Assembly (NCBI GenBank): GCA_023430565.1
Contig: JAEZAD010000214.1
Span: 1 to 16,634, forward strand
Direction: 5' to 3'
Length of the DNA stretch: 16,634 bases
Source of the DNA: Verrucomicrobiota bacterium
Lineage (GTDB): Bacteria > Verrucomicrobiota > Verrucomicrobiia > Opitutales > Opitutaceae
Part shown: piece by piece, positions 1-7,988 of the stretch
How positions within the stretch are numbered: the stretch's first letter is position 1
How the letters are laid out: the number at the start of each line of letters is the position of its first letter
Made by a program: the position numbers and the translations under genes
Notes under the pieces: generated by a model
The model's input: only the letters and a program-made list of their open reading frames with translations
What the model was told of the DNA's origin: nothing
The model's database searches: none

Positions 1-1865
1 TGGGTGCGGCGGCCTTCGTGGAGGACGACGAGGCGGCCGGTGCGGGCGACGGACGCGTGGATGGCGTCGAGTTTCAGCGGCGAGAGGCAGCGGAGGTCGA
101 AGAGATCGAAGGTGTGCTCGTATTCGGCGCCAACGTAATCGCAGACCTCGGCGGCGAGGTGGACCATCTCGCCGTAGCTGACGAAGGTGGCGTAGTCGCC
201 GGTGCGGAGTTGTTTCGGCGTCCAGATGTCGCGGTAGTGGGGATTCCACGACACGGGATGTTTGCCGCGGCGGTAGAGGCCCTTGTGCTCAAAAAGAATG
301 ACGGGGTTGTTGTCCTCGTAGGCGGCGAGCGTGGCGTCGAAGGCGTCTTGTGGCGTGCTCGGGTAGAGGGCCTTGATGCCGGGGAACGCGAGGAAAACGG
401 ATTCGAGTTCCTGTGAGTGGAACGAGCCGAGCGTGATGCCGCCGCCGCACGGGTAGCGCAGCACGAGCGGACAGGCGACGCCGGAGCGGAAGTGGAAAGT
501 GGCGGCGTTTTGGGTGATCTGCGTGACGGCTTCGGTGGAGAAATCGGCGAATTGAAACTCCTCGATCGGGCGGTGGCCGTTGACGGCGAGGCCAATGGCG
601 TAGCCGGTGCAGGCGCTTTCGGCGAGGGGTGTATTGAAAACGCGGTTACGGCCGAAGTCCGTGAGGAGGTTTTCGGTGACCTTGAAGGCGCCGCCGTAGG
701 TGCCGATGTCCTGGCCGAGGACGATCGATTCGGGGCGCTCGGCGAGGATTTTGCGCAGGGCGTGGTTGACGGCTTGCGCGAAGGTGAGCGTTTCGGGGGC
801 GGCGGGCTCCGGGCGCCAGGTCATCGGCGCGGAGGCCGGGGCGAAGACGTCGGCTTTGAGTTTTTCGGCGTCGGCCTCGGGGCGGGGGACGGCGAGGGAG
901 ATCTTGATGCAGGACTCGATGAAGTCGGAAATTTCCGCGTCGATGGCGTCGAGTTGCGCGGTGTGGCCGGCGGCGGCGAGGTGGGCGCGAAATTTCGGGA
1001 GTGGATCGCGGGCGACGAACGCGTCGCCTTCGCCCGGTTTCAGGTAATTGCAGGTGTCGTAGGCGGCGTGGCCGCGGAGGCGCAGCGTGTGGGCTTCGAC
1101 GAGGATGGGTCGCGACGTTTCGCGGACCTTGGCGATCGCAGCAGCGAGGGTGCGCGTGGTGGTGACGACGTCGGCGGTGATGTCGAGGGCGAAGCCGTGG
1201 ATGCCGTAACCGGCGGCGCGGCGCCAGAGTTCGACGTCGGGGCCGAATTGTTCGGCGCAGGGCGTGGAGTAGGCGTAGCAGTTGTTTTCGATGATGAAAA
1301 CGATCGGGAGGGAGAGGAGCGCGGCGAGGTTGAGGCACTCGTGAATGTCGCCGGTGCTCGAGCCGCCGTCGCCGAAGATGGCGAAGCCGACGGCGGGTTT
1401 GCCTTTGCGGCGTTGCGAGTCGGTGGTGCCGAGGACGGGGCCGAGCATGGCGCCGAGATGGCTGATCATCGGCAGCGAGCGGTTTTTCGGATCGCCGCGG
1501 TGAACGTTGCCCTCGCGCGCGTGGGTGGGGCTGAGGGCGTTGGCGAAGTATTGGTTGAAATGGTCGCAGAGATGTCCGCCCCAGATCAAATGGCCGCCGT
1601 AGTCGCGGTGCGTGAAGCTGACGACGTCGATGGTTTTGTCGGCGAGGAGCGTGAGGGGGACGATAAGGCCCTCGTTGCCCTGGCCGCCGGTGACGGTGCC
1701 TTTGATCAGGCCCTGGCGGAAGAGGTCGAGGTTGCGATTATCGCCGGTGCGCGAGAGCTGCATCCACGCGTAGAGCCGAAGGAGGGTTTCGGGCGTGGGG
1801 TTCTCGAGGTCCGCGGCGCGAAGATCGCGTGCCGCCAGGATCGCGGGAGGAGTCGGTAAAGCCAT
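1..1865 (-). CDS. Fused alpha/beta E1 component of a branched-chain 2-oxo acid dehydrogenase-type complex (3' end outside window)
   Basis: The minus-strand frame is open from an ATG at 1865 to the window edge (621 codons, C-terminus missing). It encodes a thiamine diphosphate-dependent E1 that decarboxylates a 2-oxo acid and passes the acyl group to a lipoyl E2. Residues 1-350 are the alpha part, with the ThDP motif GDGGSS (165-170) through ENN (193-195) and the loop region RLRGHAAYDT. Residues from about 370 are the beta part, with TFAQAVNHAL, GQDIGTYGGAF, NTPLAES and RYPCGGGITLGSFHSQE. Both halves lie in one unbroken frame, so alpha and beta are fused, as in a known subset of bacterial 2-oxoisovalerate dehydrogenases. 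No Shine-Dalgarno sequence is seen; the ATG was chosen because the family-like sequence begins shortly after it. Substrate (branched-chain acids versus pyruvate) is inferred from resemblance. The lacI gene lies 126 bp upstream; a functional link is not evident. Confidence 0.93.
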   Translation of the reverse strand, partial: MALPTPPAILAARDLRAADLENPTPETLLRLYAWMQLSRTGDNRNLDLFRQGLIKGTVTGGQGNEGLIVPLTLLADKTIDVVSFTHRDYGGHLIWGGHLCDHFNQYFANALSPTHAREGNVHRGDPKNRSLPMISHLGAMLGPVLGTTDSQRRKGKPAVGFAIFGDGGSSTGDIHECLNLAALLSLPIVFIIENNCYAYSTPCAEQFGPDVELWRRAAGYGIHGFALDITADVVTTTRTLAAAIAKVRETSRPILVEAHTLRLRGHAAYDTCNYLKPGEGDAFVARDPLPKFRAHLAAAGHTAQLDAIDAEISDFIESCIKISLAVPRPEADAEKLKADVFAPASAPMTWRPEPAAPETLTFAQAVNHALRKILAERPESIVLGQDIGTYGGAFKVTENLLTDFGRNRVFNTPLAESACTGYAIGLAVNGHRPIEEFQFADFSTEAVTQITQNAATFHFRSGVACPLVLRYPCGGGITLGSFHSQELESVFLAFPGIKALYPSTPQDAFDATLAAYEDNNPVILFEHKGLYRRGKHPVSWNPHYRDIWTPKQLRTGDYATFVSYGEMVHLAAEVCDYVGAEYEHTFDLFDLRCLSPLKLDAIHASVARTGRLVVLHEGRRT

Positions 1866-1952
1866 GTCGATGGCTTGACGGTGAGACGCGTGCGCGGCGC
1901 GGGCAAGCGAGAGATTCGATCTGTGAGTGCACGCGCGGGGGAGGGTGGCATG

Positions 1953-1967
1953 CGCGAACCGTTCGCG
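1953..1967. repeat. Short inverted repeat between lacI and E1 genes
   Basis: CGCGAAC, one C, then GTTCGCG forms a near-perfect 7+7 dyad, 88-102 bp upstream of the E1 start and 25 bp past the lacI stop. It could be an operator for the E1 gene or part of a lacI terminator hairpin, but there is no T-run. High GC makes chance occurrence plausible. Confidence 0.3.
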
Positions 1968-1991
1968 GTGGCGGCACCGCTCGTCCACGAG

Positions 1992-3074
1992 TTATTTCTC
2001 GCGGGGGCCGATGGTTTCGCCGGCGACGTATTGGGCTTCGACGAGGATTTTGCGGCGCGGGGCGGTCGGGTGCTGGATGCGGTTCACGAGGCGTGCGACG
2101 GCGGCGGAGCCGATTTGCTCGTGGGGGACGCGCATGGAGTTCACGCGTTTTTGTCCGTGCGCGGGATCGAGGCCGTCGAAGCCGGTGATTGAGCAATCAT
2201 CCGGGACGCGCAGGCCGCGGAGGGGGAGGTCCTGGGCGAGTTGGTAGGCTTGGTGGTCGGCGGCGCAGACCCAGGCGGTGACGTGGTCGTGGCGGACGAG
2301 GCGCGCGACGGTGTCGGCGACTTGCGGTGGTTTTACCGGTGGCAGGTTTTTGCGGACGTTGATCACCCAGTCCTGGTTGAATTCGAGGCCGAGGTTGAAG
2401 AGCGCCTCGATGTAGCCGCTGAAGCGGCGGGCGACCCAGTGGCCGCCGACGGGGTAATCCCAGGAAAGAAAACCGATGCGACGGTGGCCGGCGGCGGCGA
2501 GGCGATCGACGAGGGAGGCGATGGCTGAGGCGTCGTCGGTGTCGATGATGTCGATGGCGGTCTGGCTGTAGCTTTCGAGCACGGCGACGGTGGACAGGCG
2601 TCGCGAGATCATTTCGACGGCTTTTTCCTCGAACGGGTAGATGAGGATGACGCCGCGCCAGTTGTTCTGGCGCATGTTGCGGAAAATCGGCTGGCGCGTG
2701 GACTCGGGATGAAAATCCGCGGGCGCCTGGTAGCAGACATCGATGGTGACGTGGTCGACCTCGGCGCGATGCTGGATGCCGCGGAGGATGTAGGGGAACG
2801 TGGCCATCACGACTTTTTCGGCGGGGATGCCGATGAGGACGCCGATGGTGAGTGCGCGGGAGTTTTTGCCGCGGCGGCCGATGCGGCCGGGGGATTGTTG
2901 ATAGCCGAGCTTGGCGGCCATTTCCTGGACGCGGCGGCGCGTCTCTTCGCTGATCGCAGGGTGATTCGCGAGGCTGCGGGAGACGGTGGCGCGTGAGAGG
3001 TTCAGGCGCTGCGCGATGAGCTCCTGATTCAGCGGCGGCATGGACTTTTTCGCCGGAGACGACGGACGGGGCAT
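1992..3074 (-). CDS. LacI-family transcriptional regulator
   Basis: This is a 360-residue repressor-type protein. The N-terminal helix-turn-helix spans about residues 15-42 (LNQELIAQRLNLSRATVSRS, then LANHPAISEETRRRV). A hinge follows, then a periplasmic-binding-protein-like sensor domain (SRALTIGVLIGI, GVILIYPF, RRIGFLSWD, SITGFDGLDP). It lies divergently to the TonB-receptor gene across a 358-bp control region, so control of the glucan-uptake genes is the natural inference, with a sugar as likely effector. Start: the frame is open upstream to a TTG at 3122, but that would add a non-family leader. ATG at 3074 gives MPRPSSPAKK; ATG at 3041 (MPPLNQELIA) is equally possible and still keeps the whole HTH. 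No ribosome-binding site separates them. Family certain, ligand unknown. Confidence 0.95.
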   Translation of the reverse strand: MPRPSSPAKKSMPPLNQELIAQRLNLSRATVSRSLANHPAISEETRRRVQEMAAKLGYQQSPGRIGRRGKNSRALTIGVLIGIPAEKVVMATFPYILRGIQHRAEVDHVTIDVCYQAPADFHPESTRQPIFRNMRQNNWRGVILIYPFEEKAVEMISRRLSTVAVLESYSQTAIDIIDTDDASAIASLVDRLAAAGHRRIGFLSWDYPVGGHWVARRFSGYIEALFNLGLEFNQDWVINVRKNLPPVKPPQVADTVARLVRHDHVTAWVCAADHQAYQLAQDLPLRGLRVPDDCSITGFDGLDPAHGQKRVNSMRVPHEQIGSAAVARLVNRIQHPTAPRRKILVEAQYVAGETIGPREK

Positions 3075-3157
3075 CGAGGGCTGATATGGGGCATGGCGGG
3101 GAACATGTGAAGCAACAAACAAGGCGGAAAGTTATGCAACAAGATAAGAAAGACGGG

Positions 3158-3167
3158 GATAATTATC
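3158..3167. promoter_or_regulatory. Perfect 10-bp palindrome GATAATTATC upstream of lacI
   Basis: A perfect AT-rich dyad lies about 85-93 bp upstream of the chosen lacI start. On the minus strand it contains GATAAT, 18 bp downstream of TTCTTT, so it may instead be or overlap a -10 element of the lacI promoter. Either autoregulatory operator or promoter is possible. Low certainty. Confidence 0.3.
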
Positions 3168-3244
3168 GACACTTTTCTGGGTGTGAAAGAACGTAATGAA
3201 CTCTATGTAAGCGAATAAAACACACAATTTAGATGGAAAACAAG

Positions 3245-3264
3245 TGTGCAACTAACTATGCACA
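3245..3264. promoter_or_regulatory. Candidate operator: TGTGCA-N8-TGCACA dyad before the TonB-receptor gene
   Basis: Two 6-bp arms, TGTGCA (3245-3250) and TGCACA (3259-3264), are separated by 8 bp. The right arm ends 6 bp before a TTGACA hexamer. The position in the lacI/TonB-receptor divergent region suits a regulator-binding site. The spaced half-sites differ from the compact, CG-centred operators typical of LacI proteins, so another regulator is possible. Confidence 0.4.
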
Positions 3265-3270
3265 TAAAAG

Positions 3271-3276
3271 TTGACA
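3271..3276 (+). promoter_or_regulatory. Possible -35 hexamer (TTGACA) for the TonB-receptor gene
   Basis: A perfect TTGACA sits in an otherwise AT-rich stretch 157 bp upstream of the receptor ATG. At 17-18 bp spacing the -10 would be CTCTTT/TCTTTT, which is a poor match, so this is either an activated promoter or coincidence. A long leader of about 125 nt would follow. Confidence 0.35.
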
Positions 3277-3432
3277 TCCCTGCACGTCCCCGGCTCTTTT
3301 GCCGCATGCCCGATCCGAATCGGGCGTGATTCTTTCCAACCTCACTCCGGCCGTTCGTGTTCGAAGCCCGCCTGTTTTCGCCAGGCGTCGCATTGATCGC
3401 TCGCGGGCCGGGACACCCAAACCTAACACCCC

Positions 3433-6333
3433 ATGAACCCCAGAAATCGTTCCGCGTTATACGTCGGACTTGTGATGAGCACGCTCGCCTTCGCGCCGGG
3501 CCTGCCTCTCGCTCACGCTCAGGAGGCTGCGCCTTCACCGGCGGCCGCCGATGCAGCCAATCAGGACGAGATCGTCCATCTTTCGCCTTTCGTGGTCAGC
3601 ACGGAGAAGGACAAAGGCTATCGCGCCACGAACTCGATTTCGGGCACGCGCCTCGACACGCCGATCAAGGAGCTGCCGATGCCGATCGAGGTGATTACGG
3701 AGCAATTCCTCCGCGACACCGGCTCGACGGATCTGCGGCAGAGTTTGCGCTACAGCGCGGGCATCATCCTGCAGTCGCAAAACGACCAGGGTTCGAATGC
3801 CTTTTATGGGGCGGGCGGCGTGCACAATCCCGAAGGCGCGACGGCGAACAAGACGCAGTCGACGTATAAGATTCGCGGTTACATCTCCGACATCGTGTTG
3901 CGCGACGGCTATCGCCGGCAGAGCGCGACCGATTCGATCAACATCGGCCGCATCGAGGTCATTCGCGGCCCCGCGGCGCTGCTCTACGGCATCGGCAATT
4001 TCGGCGGCATCGTGAACTACCTGCCGAAGAACCCCGACCACGAAACGCGCAGCACGGCGCTCGGCGTGAACTATGGCAGCCACGATTTCATGCGTTCGTG
4101 GTTCGACACCACCGGCCCGCTCGATGCCGAGGGGAAATTCGCCTTCCGGCTCACCGGCGCGATCCAGGACACCGGCAACCACACCGAGCTATATAACGAG
4201 AGGCACTGGCTCATTTCGCCGAGCCTGAGTTTCAAGCCGTGGGAAAAGACCCACATCCTCGTGGATTTCGAGGCGGGCGAACAGGATGAGGACGCGCTTG
4301 GTTTCCAAAGCGTGCGCGCTCGCTCCGACATCGACGGCCTCGGCCAGTCGGATCGTTTGCAGAGCTCCGGCTTCGTGCAGTTCGCCGGCAAGGACAACCG
4401 CACCTTCCGCTGGTCGGGCCCGGACACGTGGCGCGATTCGCATCAGAACAATCTTCGCGCGCAGCTCACGCAGGAGATTCTTCCCGGACTTAATTTCCTC
4501 GCCGGTTACAATCGCTCGCGCGTTACGTTCGACGCCCGCGACGTGAATGGTTCGATGCGCCAGAACGTCGGACCGGAGGCGTTGCGCGACACGATCACCG
4601 TGATCCCGATCGACGTGGCGAACGGTTCGAGTGAGTTCCAGCAGGCGGAGACGCCCAACACGATTTTCGAATATCAGTGGAGCAACACCACGGAGAAGAA
4701 CGTCCGCGATCAGGCGCGCCTCGAGCTCAACTACGCCTTCGAGCTTTTCGAAAACCACAAGTGGCTGAAGATCGACAGCAGCATCCTGCTGGGCCGTTCG
4801 ATCGAAGAGGCGGAGCGCATCACGACGCTGAATCGCAATCCGAACAACATCTTCAATTACAAGCGCCCGACCGACACGTCCTACATCCGCTTCGGCACCC
4901 AGGGCGATGGCTCGGCGGATGTGCCGATGGTCGACGTGAACCGTATCTTCAGCAAAGCGAAGAACACGGGCGACTACATCGTCTACCAGGGCAAGTTCCT
5001 CGACGAGCGCGTCGTGCTCGTGGCCGGTCGCCGTCGGGACAAAAACGACAACGCGGTCGACACGCGGATCTTTCATCCGGAACCGAGCAACACCTCGGTC
5101 ACGCGTCCGTCGCAGAGCGAAAATACAGAGCAGTATGGCGTGACGGTGCGCCTCACGAATTATCTCAGTGTTTACGGCCTGGAGGCGGCGGGCATTCAGC
5201 CGAACTTCGAGAGCCTGCGCGACGCCGCCGGGAATCCGCTCGGGCCGGTCACCGCGAAGAGCAAGGAAATCGGTGTGAAGGTGGATCTCCTCGATGGCCG
5301 GATTTCCGGCACGATCAGCAAATTCAAGATCAAGCGCTCGGGCGTGCCGTTCGGCCAGTGGTGGATGCCGACGCTCAAAGGCACCTTTGATACGACGCGT
5401 CCGATCATTTATAACGTTGGCAACTTCAGCCCGGCGTCGGTGCCCGGTGGCAGCAACGGCGGCAACGGCGCGGCCGATGCGGCGCTCCCCGAGTGGAACG
5501 CGGGCGTCGATGCCGGGGCGATTTACCAGCTGAACGACCAGTGGTATGTGAACGCGTCGCAAGCGTCCGGCGCCGCGTATCTCGATCGCGTTTTCGATCT
5601 CACGAAGACGACCAACCCCGGCTGGCCAGGCTGGCTCTACACCTCCGACTCGCACACGAACAACAGCTGGGAAGACCGCGGCGACGGCAACGGTTACCAA
5701 TCGTATGTGCAGCAGGAGGACGAATCCGATGGTTGGGACGCGCAGCTGATGTTTACGCCGAACGACAACCTTCAGTTCATCGTGACGTATGCCAACACGA
5801 AGCGCGTGATCACGAACCCGGGCAAATTCATCAAGTATCCGCATCCGGAAAATCGTTGGGCGATCTGGTATTTCCCGGACAGCAACTGGGGTCTCACCGG
5901 CTACGATCTCGACGAGGTGTATACCGATCCGACGGATACGTCGACGTGGACGGGCATTGGCTGGGGAGCGGGCCAGAGCCGCGACGACACGCCGGAGCAC
6001 GCGGTCAGCGGCTGGGCGAGCTATCGCTTCACCGAAGGCGCGCTCAACGGGCTGACGTTCGGCCTGGGTGGCCAGTGGGAATCGGAGCGCGAGTATTTCT
6101 CCGGCATCACGGTCGCGGGTCAGAAACAGACCAACGGCAAAGGCGAGCTGACGATCCTGAAGCACGATCCCAGGCTGAACCTCGATTTCATGGTTCGGTA
6201 TCCGTTTAAGCTGCGTGAAAACGATGCGTGGGTGCAGCTCAACGTCTACAATCTCGCGGACGACAAAGACCTTTACGGTCTGATCTACGCGCCCGGTCGC
6301 AGCGTGCGGATGGAACTCGGATATTCGTTCTAG
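3433..6333 (+). CDS. TonB-dependent outer-membrane receptor, probably for glucan oligosaccharides
   Basis: This is a 966-residue outer-membrane transporter driven by TonB/ExbBD. A signal peptide covers residues 1-29, with likely cleavage after AHA. The mature N-terminus has DEIVHLSPFVVSTEKDKGY, a segment I associate with verrucomicrobial (Opitutaceae-type) receptors. The plug domain spans about residues 65-200 (SISGTRLDTPIKELPMPIEV, YKIRGY, IEVIRGPAALLYG, GGIVNYLPK). The rest is beta-barrel, with the typical receptor motif QPNFESLRD and the C-terminal strand RSVRMELGYSF ending in aromatic Phe, as outer-membrane insertion signals do. No STN signalling domain is visible, so surface signalling to an anti-sigma factor is unlikely. 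It heads a plus-strand row with a sugar symporter and a GH16 glucanase, which suggests the substrate. No SusD partner is present. Start ATG is supported by the signal peptide; no Shine-Dalgarno is seen. Confidence 0.96.
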   Translation: MNPRNRSALYVGLVMSTLAFAPGLPLAHAQEAAPSPAAADAANQDEIVHLSPFVVSTEKDKGYRATNSISGTRLDTPIKELPMPIEVITEQFLRDTGSTDLRQSLRYSAGIILQSQNDQGSNAFYGAGGVHNPEGATANKTQSTYKIRGYISDIVLRDGYRRQSATDSINIGRIEVIRGPAALLYGIGNFGGIVNYLPKNPDHETRSTALGVNYGSHDFMRSWFDTTGPLDAEGKFAFRLTGAIQDTGNHTELYNERHWLISPSLSFKPWEKTHILVDFEAGEQDEDALGFQSVRARSDIDGLGQSDRLQSSGFVQFAGKDNRTFRWSGPDTWRDSHQNNLRAQLTQEILPGLNFLAGYNRSRVTFDARDVNGSMRQNVGPEALRDTITVIPIDVANGSSEFQQAETPNTIFEYQWSNTTEKNVRDQARLELNYAFELFENHKWLKIDSSILLGRSIEEAERITTLNRNPNNIFNYKRPTDTSYIRFGTQGDGSADVPMVDVNRIFSKAKNTGDYIVYQGKFLDERVVLVAGRRRDKNDNAVDTRIFHPEPSNTSVTRPSQSENTEQYGVTVRLTNYLSVYGLEAAGIQPNFESLRDAAGNPLGPVTAKSKEIGVKVDLLDGRISGTISKFKIKRSGVPFGQWWMPTLKGTFDTTRPIIYNVGNFSPASVPGGSNGGNGAADAALPEWNAGVDAGAIYQLNDQWYVNASQASGAAYLDRVFDLTKTTNPGWPGWLYTSDSHTNNSWEDRGDGNGYQSYVQQEDESDGWDAQLMFTPNDNLQFIVTYANTKRVITNPGKFIKYPHPENRWAIWYFPDSNWGLTGYDLDEVYTDPTDTSTWTGIGWGAGQSRDDTPEHAVSGWASYRFTEGALNGLTFGLGGQWESEREYFSGITVAGQKQTNGKGELTILKHDPRLNLDFMVRYPFKLRENDAWVQLNVYNLADDKDLYGLIYAPGRSVRMELGYSF

Positions 6334-6348
6334 GCTGGTTCGGAAACT

Positions 6349-6380
6349 GGAGCGCGCCGGTCGGACAACCGGCGCGCTCC
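6349..6380 (+). terminator. GC-rich hairpin after the TonB-receptor gene
   Basis: A 13-bp perfect stem (GGAGCGCGCCGGT, 6349-6361, paired with 6368-6380) with a 6-nt loop begins 16 bp past the receptor stop. There is no T-run after it, so it is not a textbook intrinsic terminator. It could terminate weakly, or protect the receptor mRNA 3' end and lower expression of the downstream symporter and glucanase. Confidence 0.55.
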
Positions 6381-6410
6381 TCGCCCGGACAATAATGCTG
6401 AAACGTCGTC

Positions 6411-6494
6411 TGTCATTCTGAGCGGAGCGAAGAATTTAGGGAGACTTTCGCGAGCGAGCGTGCACCTGGATTCTTCGCTCCGCTCAGAATGACA
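6411..6494. repeat. Inverted-repeat element copy 1 ('CHSERSEE' type)
   Basis: Perfect 25-bp arms (6411-6435 and 6470-6494, left arm beginning TGTCATTCTG) flank a 34-nt interior. Translated on the minus strand the arm gives CHSERSEES, a peptide I recall as a common spurious translation in databases. It lies between the TonB-receptor and symporter genes, ending 39 bp before the symporter start. Two relatives lie at 8802-8893 and 9665-9760. Confidence 0.9.
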
Positions 6495-6533
6495 GGATAA
6501 AAAAATCGCAGGATTCGACCGTGCATTCGTGAA

Positions 6534-7985
6534 ATGAGCACCGCCCTTCAACCGAGAGATCGCCACGCTGGAGCATCCGTGGAGGATGGGGCCCGCGTTC
6601 CCAACTCTTCTCCGCCCGTGACGACTCCTTCCGAACGTCTCTCCTTCCGCGAAAAGCTGGCCTACGGCCTCGGCGACACTGCGTCGAATTTCTACTTCCA
6701 GGCGTTCAACCTGTTTCTCGCGTATTACTACACCGACATCTTCGGACTGAATCCGGTGAGCGTCGGCACGCTTTTGTTCGTGGTGCCGATCGCGGTAGCG
6801 GCGCTCAATCCGGTGGTCGGCATGCTCGCGGATCGCACGCAGACGCGCTGGGGCAAGTTCCGTCCGTGGATCCTCTGGGGAGCGTTGCCGTATGGTGTGC
6901 TCGGATACGTGATGTTCGCGAATCCGGCGTTGGGCCAGACGGGGAAACTGCTCTACGCCTATGGCACCTACACGGCCGTGCTGATCGCGTATCTGGCGAT
7001 CAACACGCCTTACGGCGCGTTGATGGGCGTGATCTCGACCTCGTCGGAGGAACGCACGTCGGTGTCGTCGTATCGTTTCGCGTGCGCGTTTCTCGGCGCG
7101 CTGCTGATCGGCTGGCTGGTGCCGACGCTGAAGGACGTGCTCGTGCCTGAGGGCGGAAATGCGGCGCAGGGCTTTCGGAATACGATGGTGATCTTCGCGG
7201 TGATCTCGGTCGGCATGTTCGTTTACACGTTTGCCAACACGCGGGAACGCGTCGTCTCGCCGGCGCCGGTGAAGGGCTCGCTCAAGCTCGACCTGCGCGA
7301 CCTCACGCGCAACGCGCCTTGGCTTGTGCTGTTCTTCGTCGCGTTTCTCAATCTGACGAACACGGGGATGCGCAACGGCGCGGGGATCTACTATTTCAAG
7401 TATGTCGTCGGCCAGGAGTCGTCGATTGGGACGTTCAATCTCGTCGGTTTCCTCTGCTTCATCGTCGGTGCGCTTTCGACGAAGCTGTTCACGAAGTTCT
7501 TCGCCCGCCGATCGCTGATGATCTGGCTGACGATCATCAACGCGCTCGGCATCGGCGCGTGTTATTTTGTGAATCCGTCGAATCTGCCGCTGCTCTATGC
7601 GTGCAACATCATCGCGAGTTTTGCGGCCGGTCCGACGCCCGCGATCGTGTGGTCGCTCTACGCGGACACGGCGGATTACGGAGAGTGGAAATTTGGTCGG
7701 CGCGCGACAGGGCTGATCTTTTCCGTGACGGTCTTTGTGCAGAAGGTCGGACTCGCGATAGGCGCGGCGACGATCGGCTGGCTGCTCGGTTATCTCGGCT
7801 TCGAGGCCAATGCCGCGCAGACACCCTCCGTTGTTCACGGCATAACGCTGCTTTTCAGCCTTATCCCGGGCGCGTTCGCGCTGCTCGCGGGTGTGGCGAT
7901 CTTCTTTTACCGGCTCGACGAGCCGCAGGTGAAACAAATCGAGCGCGAACTTGCCGCGCGTAAATCCGCCGCCGCGACGGCCTGA
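6534..7985 (+). CDS. MFS sugar:cation symporter, GPH family
   Basis: This is a 483-residue inner-membrane transporter of the glycoside-pentoside-hexuronide family (MelB/YicJ-like), which imports sugars with Na+ or H+. The family signatures are GLGDTASNF (45-53) at the start of helix 1 and ADRTQTRWGKFRPW (99-112) in the helix 2-3 loop. About twelve hydrophobic segments follow (LLFVVPIAVAALNP, AYLAINTPYGALMG, ATIGWLLGYLGF and others). The WSLYADTADYGEWKFGRRAT segment matches the conserved second-half loop of the family. A hydrophilic N-terminal extension of about 33 residues is longer than usual; a start at an internal GTG (for example codon 22 or 29) is possible. The GH16 gene starts 3 bp after the stop, so the two are almost surely cotranscribed. 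Likely cargo is glucose or short beta-glucan products, inferred from context only. Confidence 0.95.
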   Translation: MSTALQPRDRHAGASVEDGARVPNSSPPVTTPSERLSFREKLAYGLGDTASNFYFQAFNLFLAYYYTDIFGLNPVSVGTLLFVVPIAVAALNPVVGMLADRTQTRWGKFRPWILWGALPYGVLGYVMFANPALGQTGKLLYAYGTYTAVLIAYLAINTPYGALMGVISTSSEERTSVSSYRFACAFLGALLIGWLVPTLKDVLVPEGGNAAQGFRNTMVIFAVISVGMFVYTFANTRERVVSPAPVKGSLKLDLRDLTRNAPWLVLFFVAFLNLTNTGMRNGAGIYYFKYVVGQESSIGTFNLVGFLCFIVGALSTKLFTKFFARRSLMIWLTIINALGIGACYFVNPSNLPLLYACNIIASFAAGPTPAIVWSLYADTADYGEWKFGRRATGLIFSVTVFVQKVGLAIGAATIGWLLGYLGFEANAAQTPSVVHGITLLFSLIPGAFALLAGVAIFFYRLDEPQVKQIERELAARKSAAATA

Positions 7986-7988
7986 ACC

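Noticed and set aside
417..1859. Long plus-strand frame of 480 codons
   Set aside because: It is antisense to the E1 gene, is composed mainly of Gly/Ala/Glu/Val from GC-rich codon bias, and resembles no family. The minus-strand frame has clear E1 motifs throughout.
3075..3122. TTG start at 3122 for the LacI protein
   Set aside because: It adds 16 residues with no family resemblance in front of the DNA-binding domain; ATG codons at 3074 and 3041 suffice.
4189..6165. Minus-strand frame of 658 codons inside the TonB-receptor gene
   Set aside because: Arg/Val/Ala-rich shadow of the receptor frame with no recognisable domain or plausible start.
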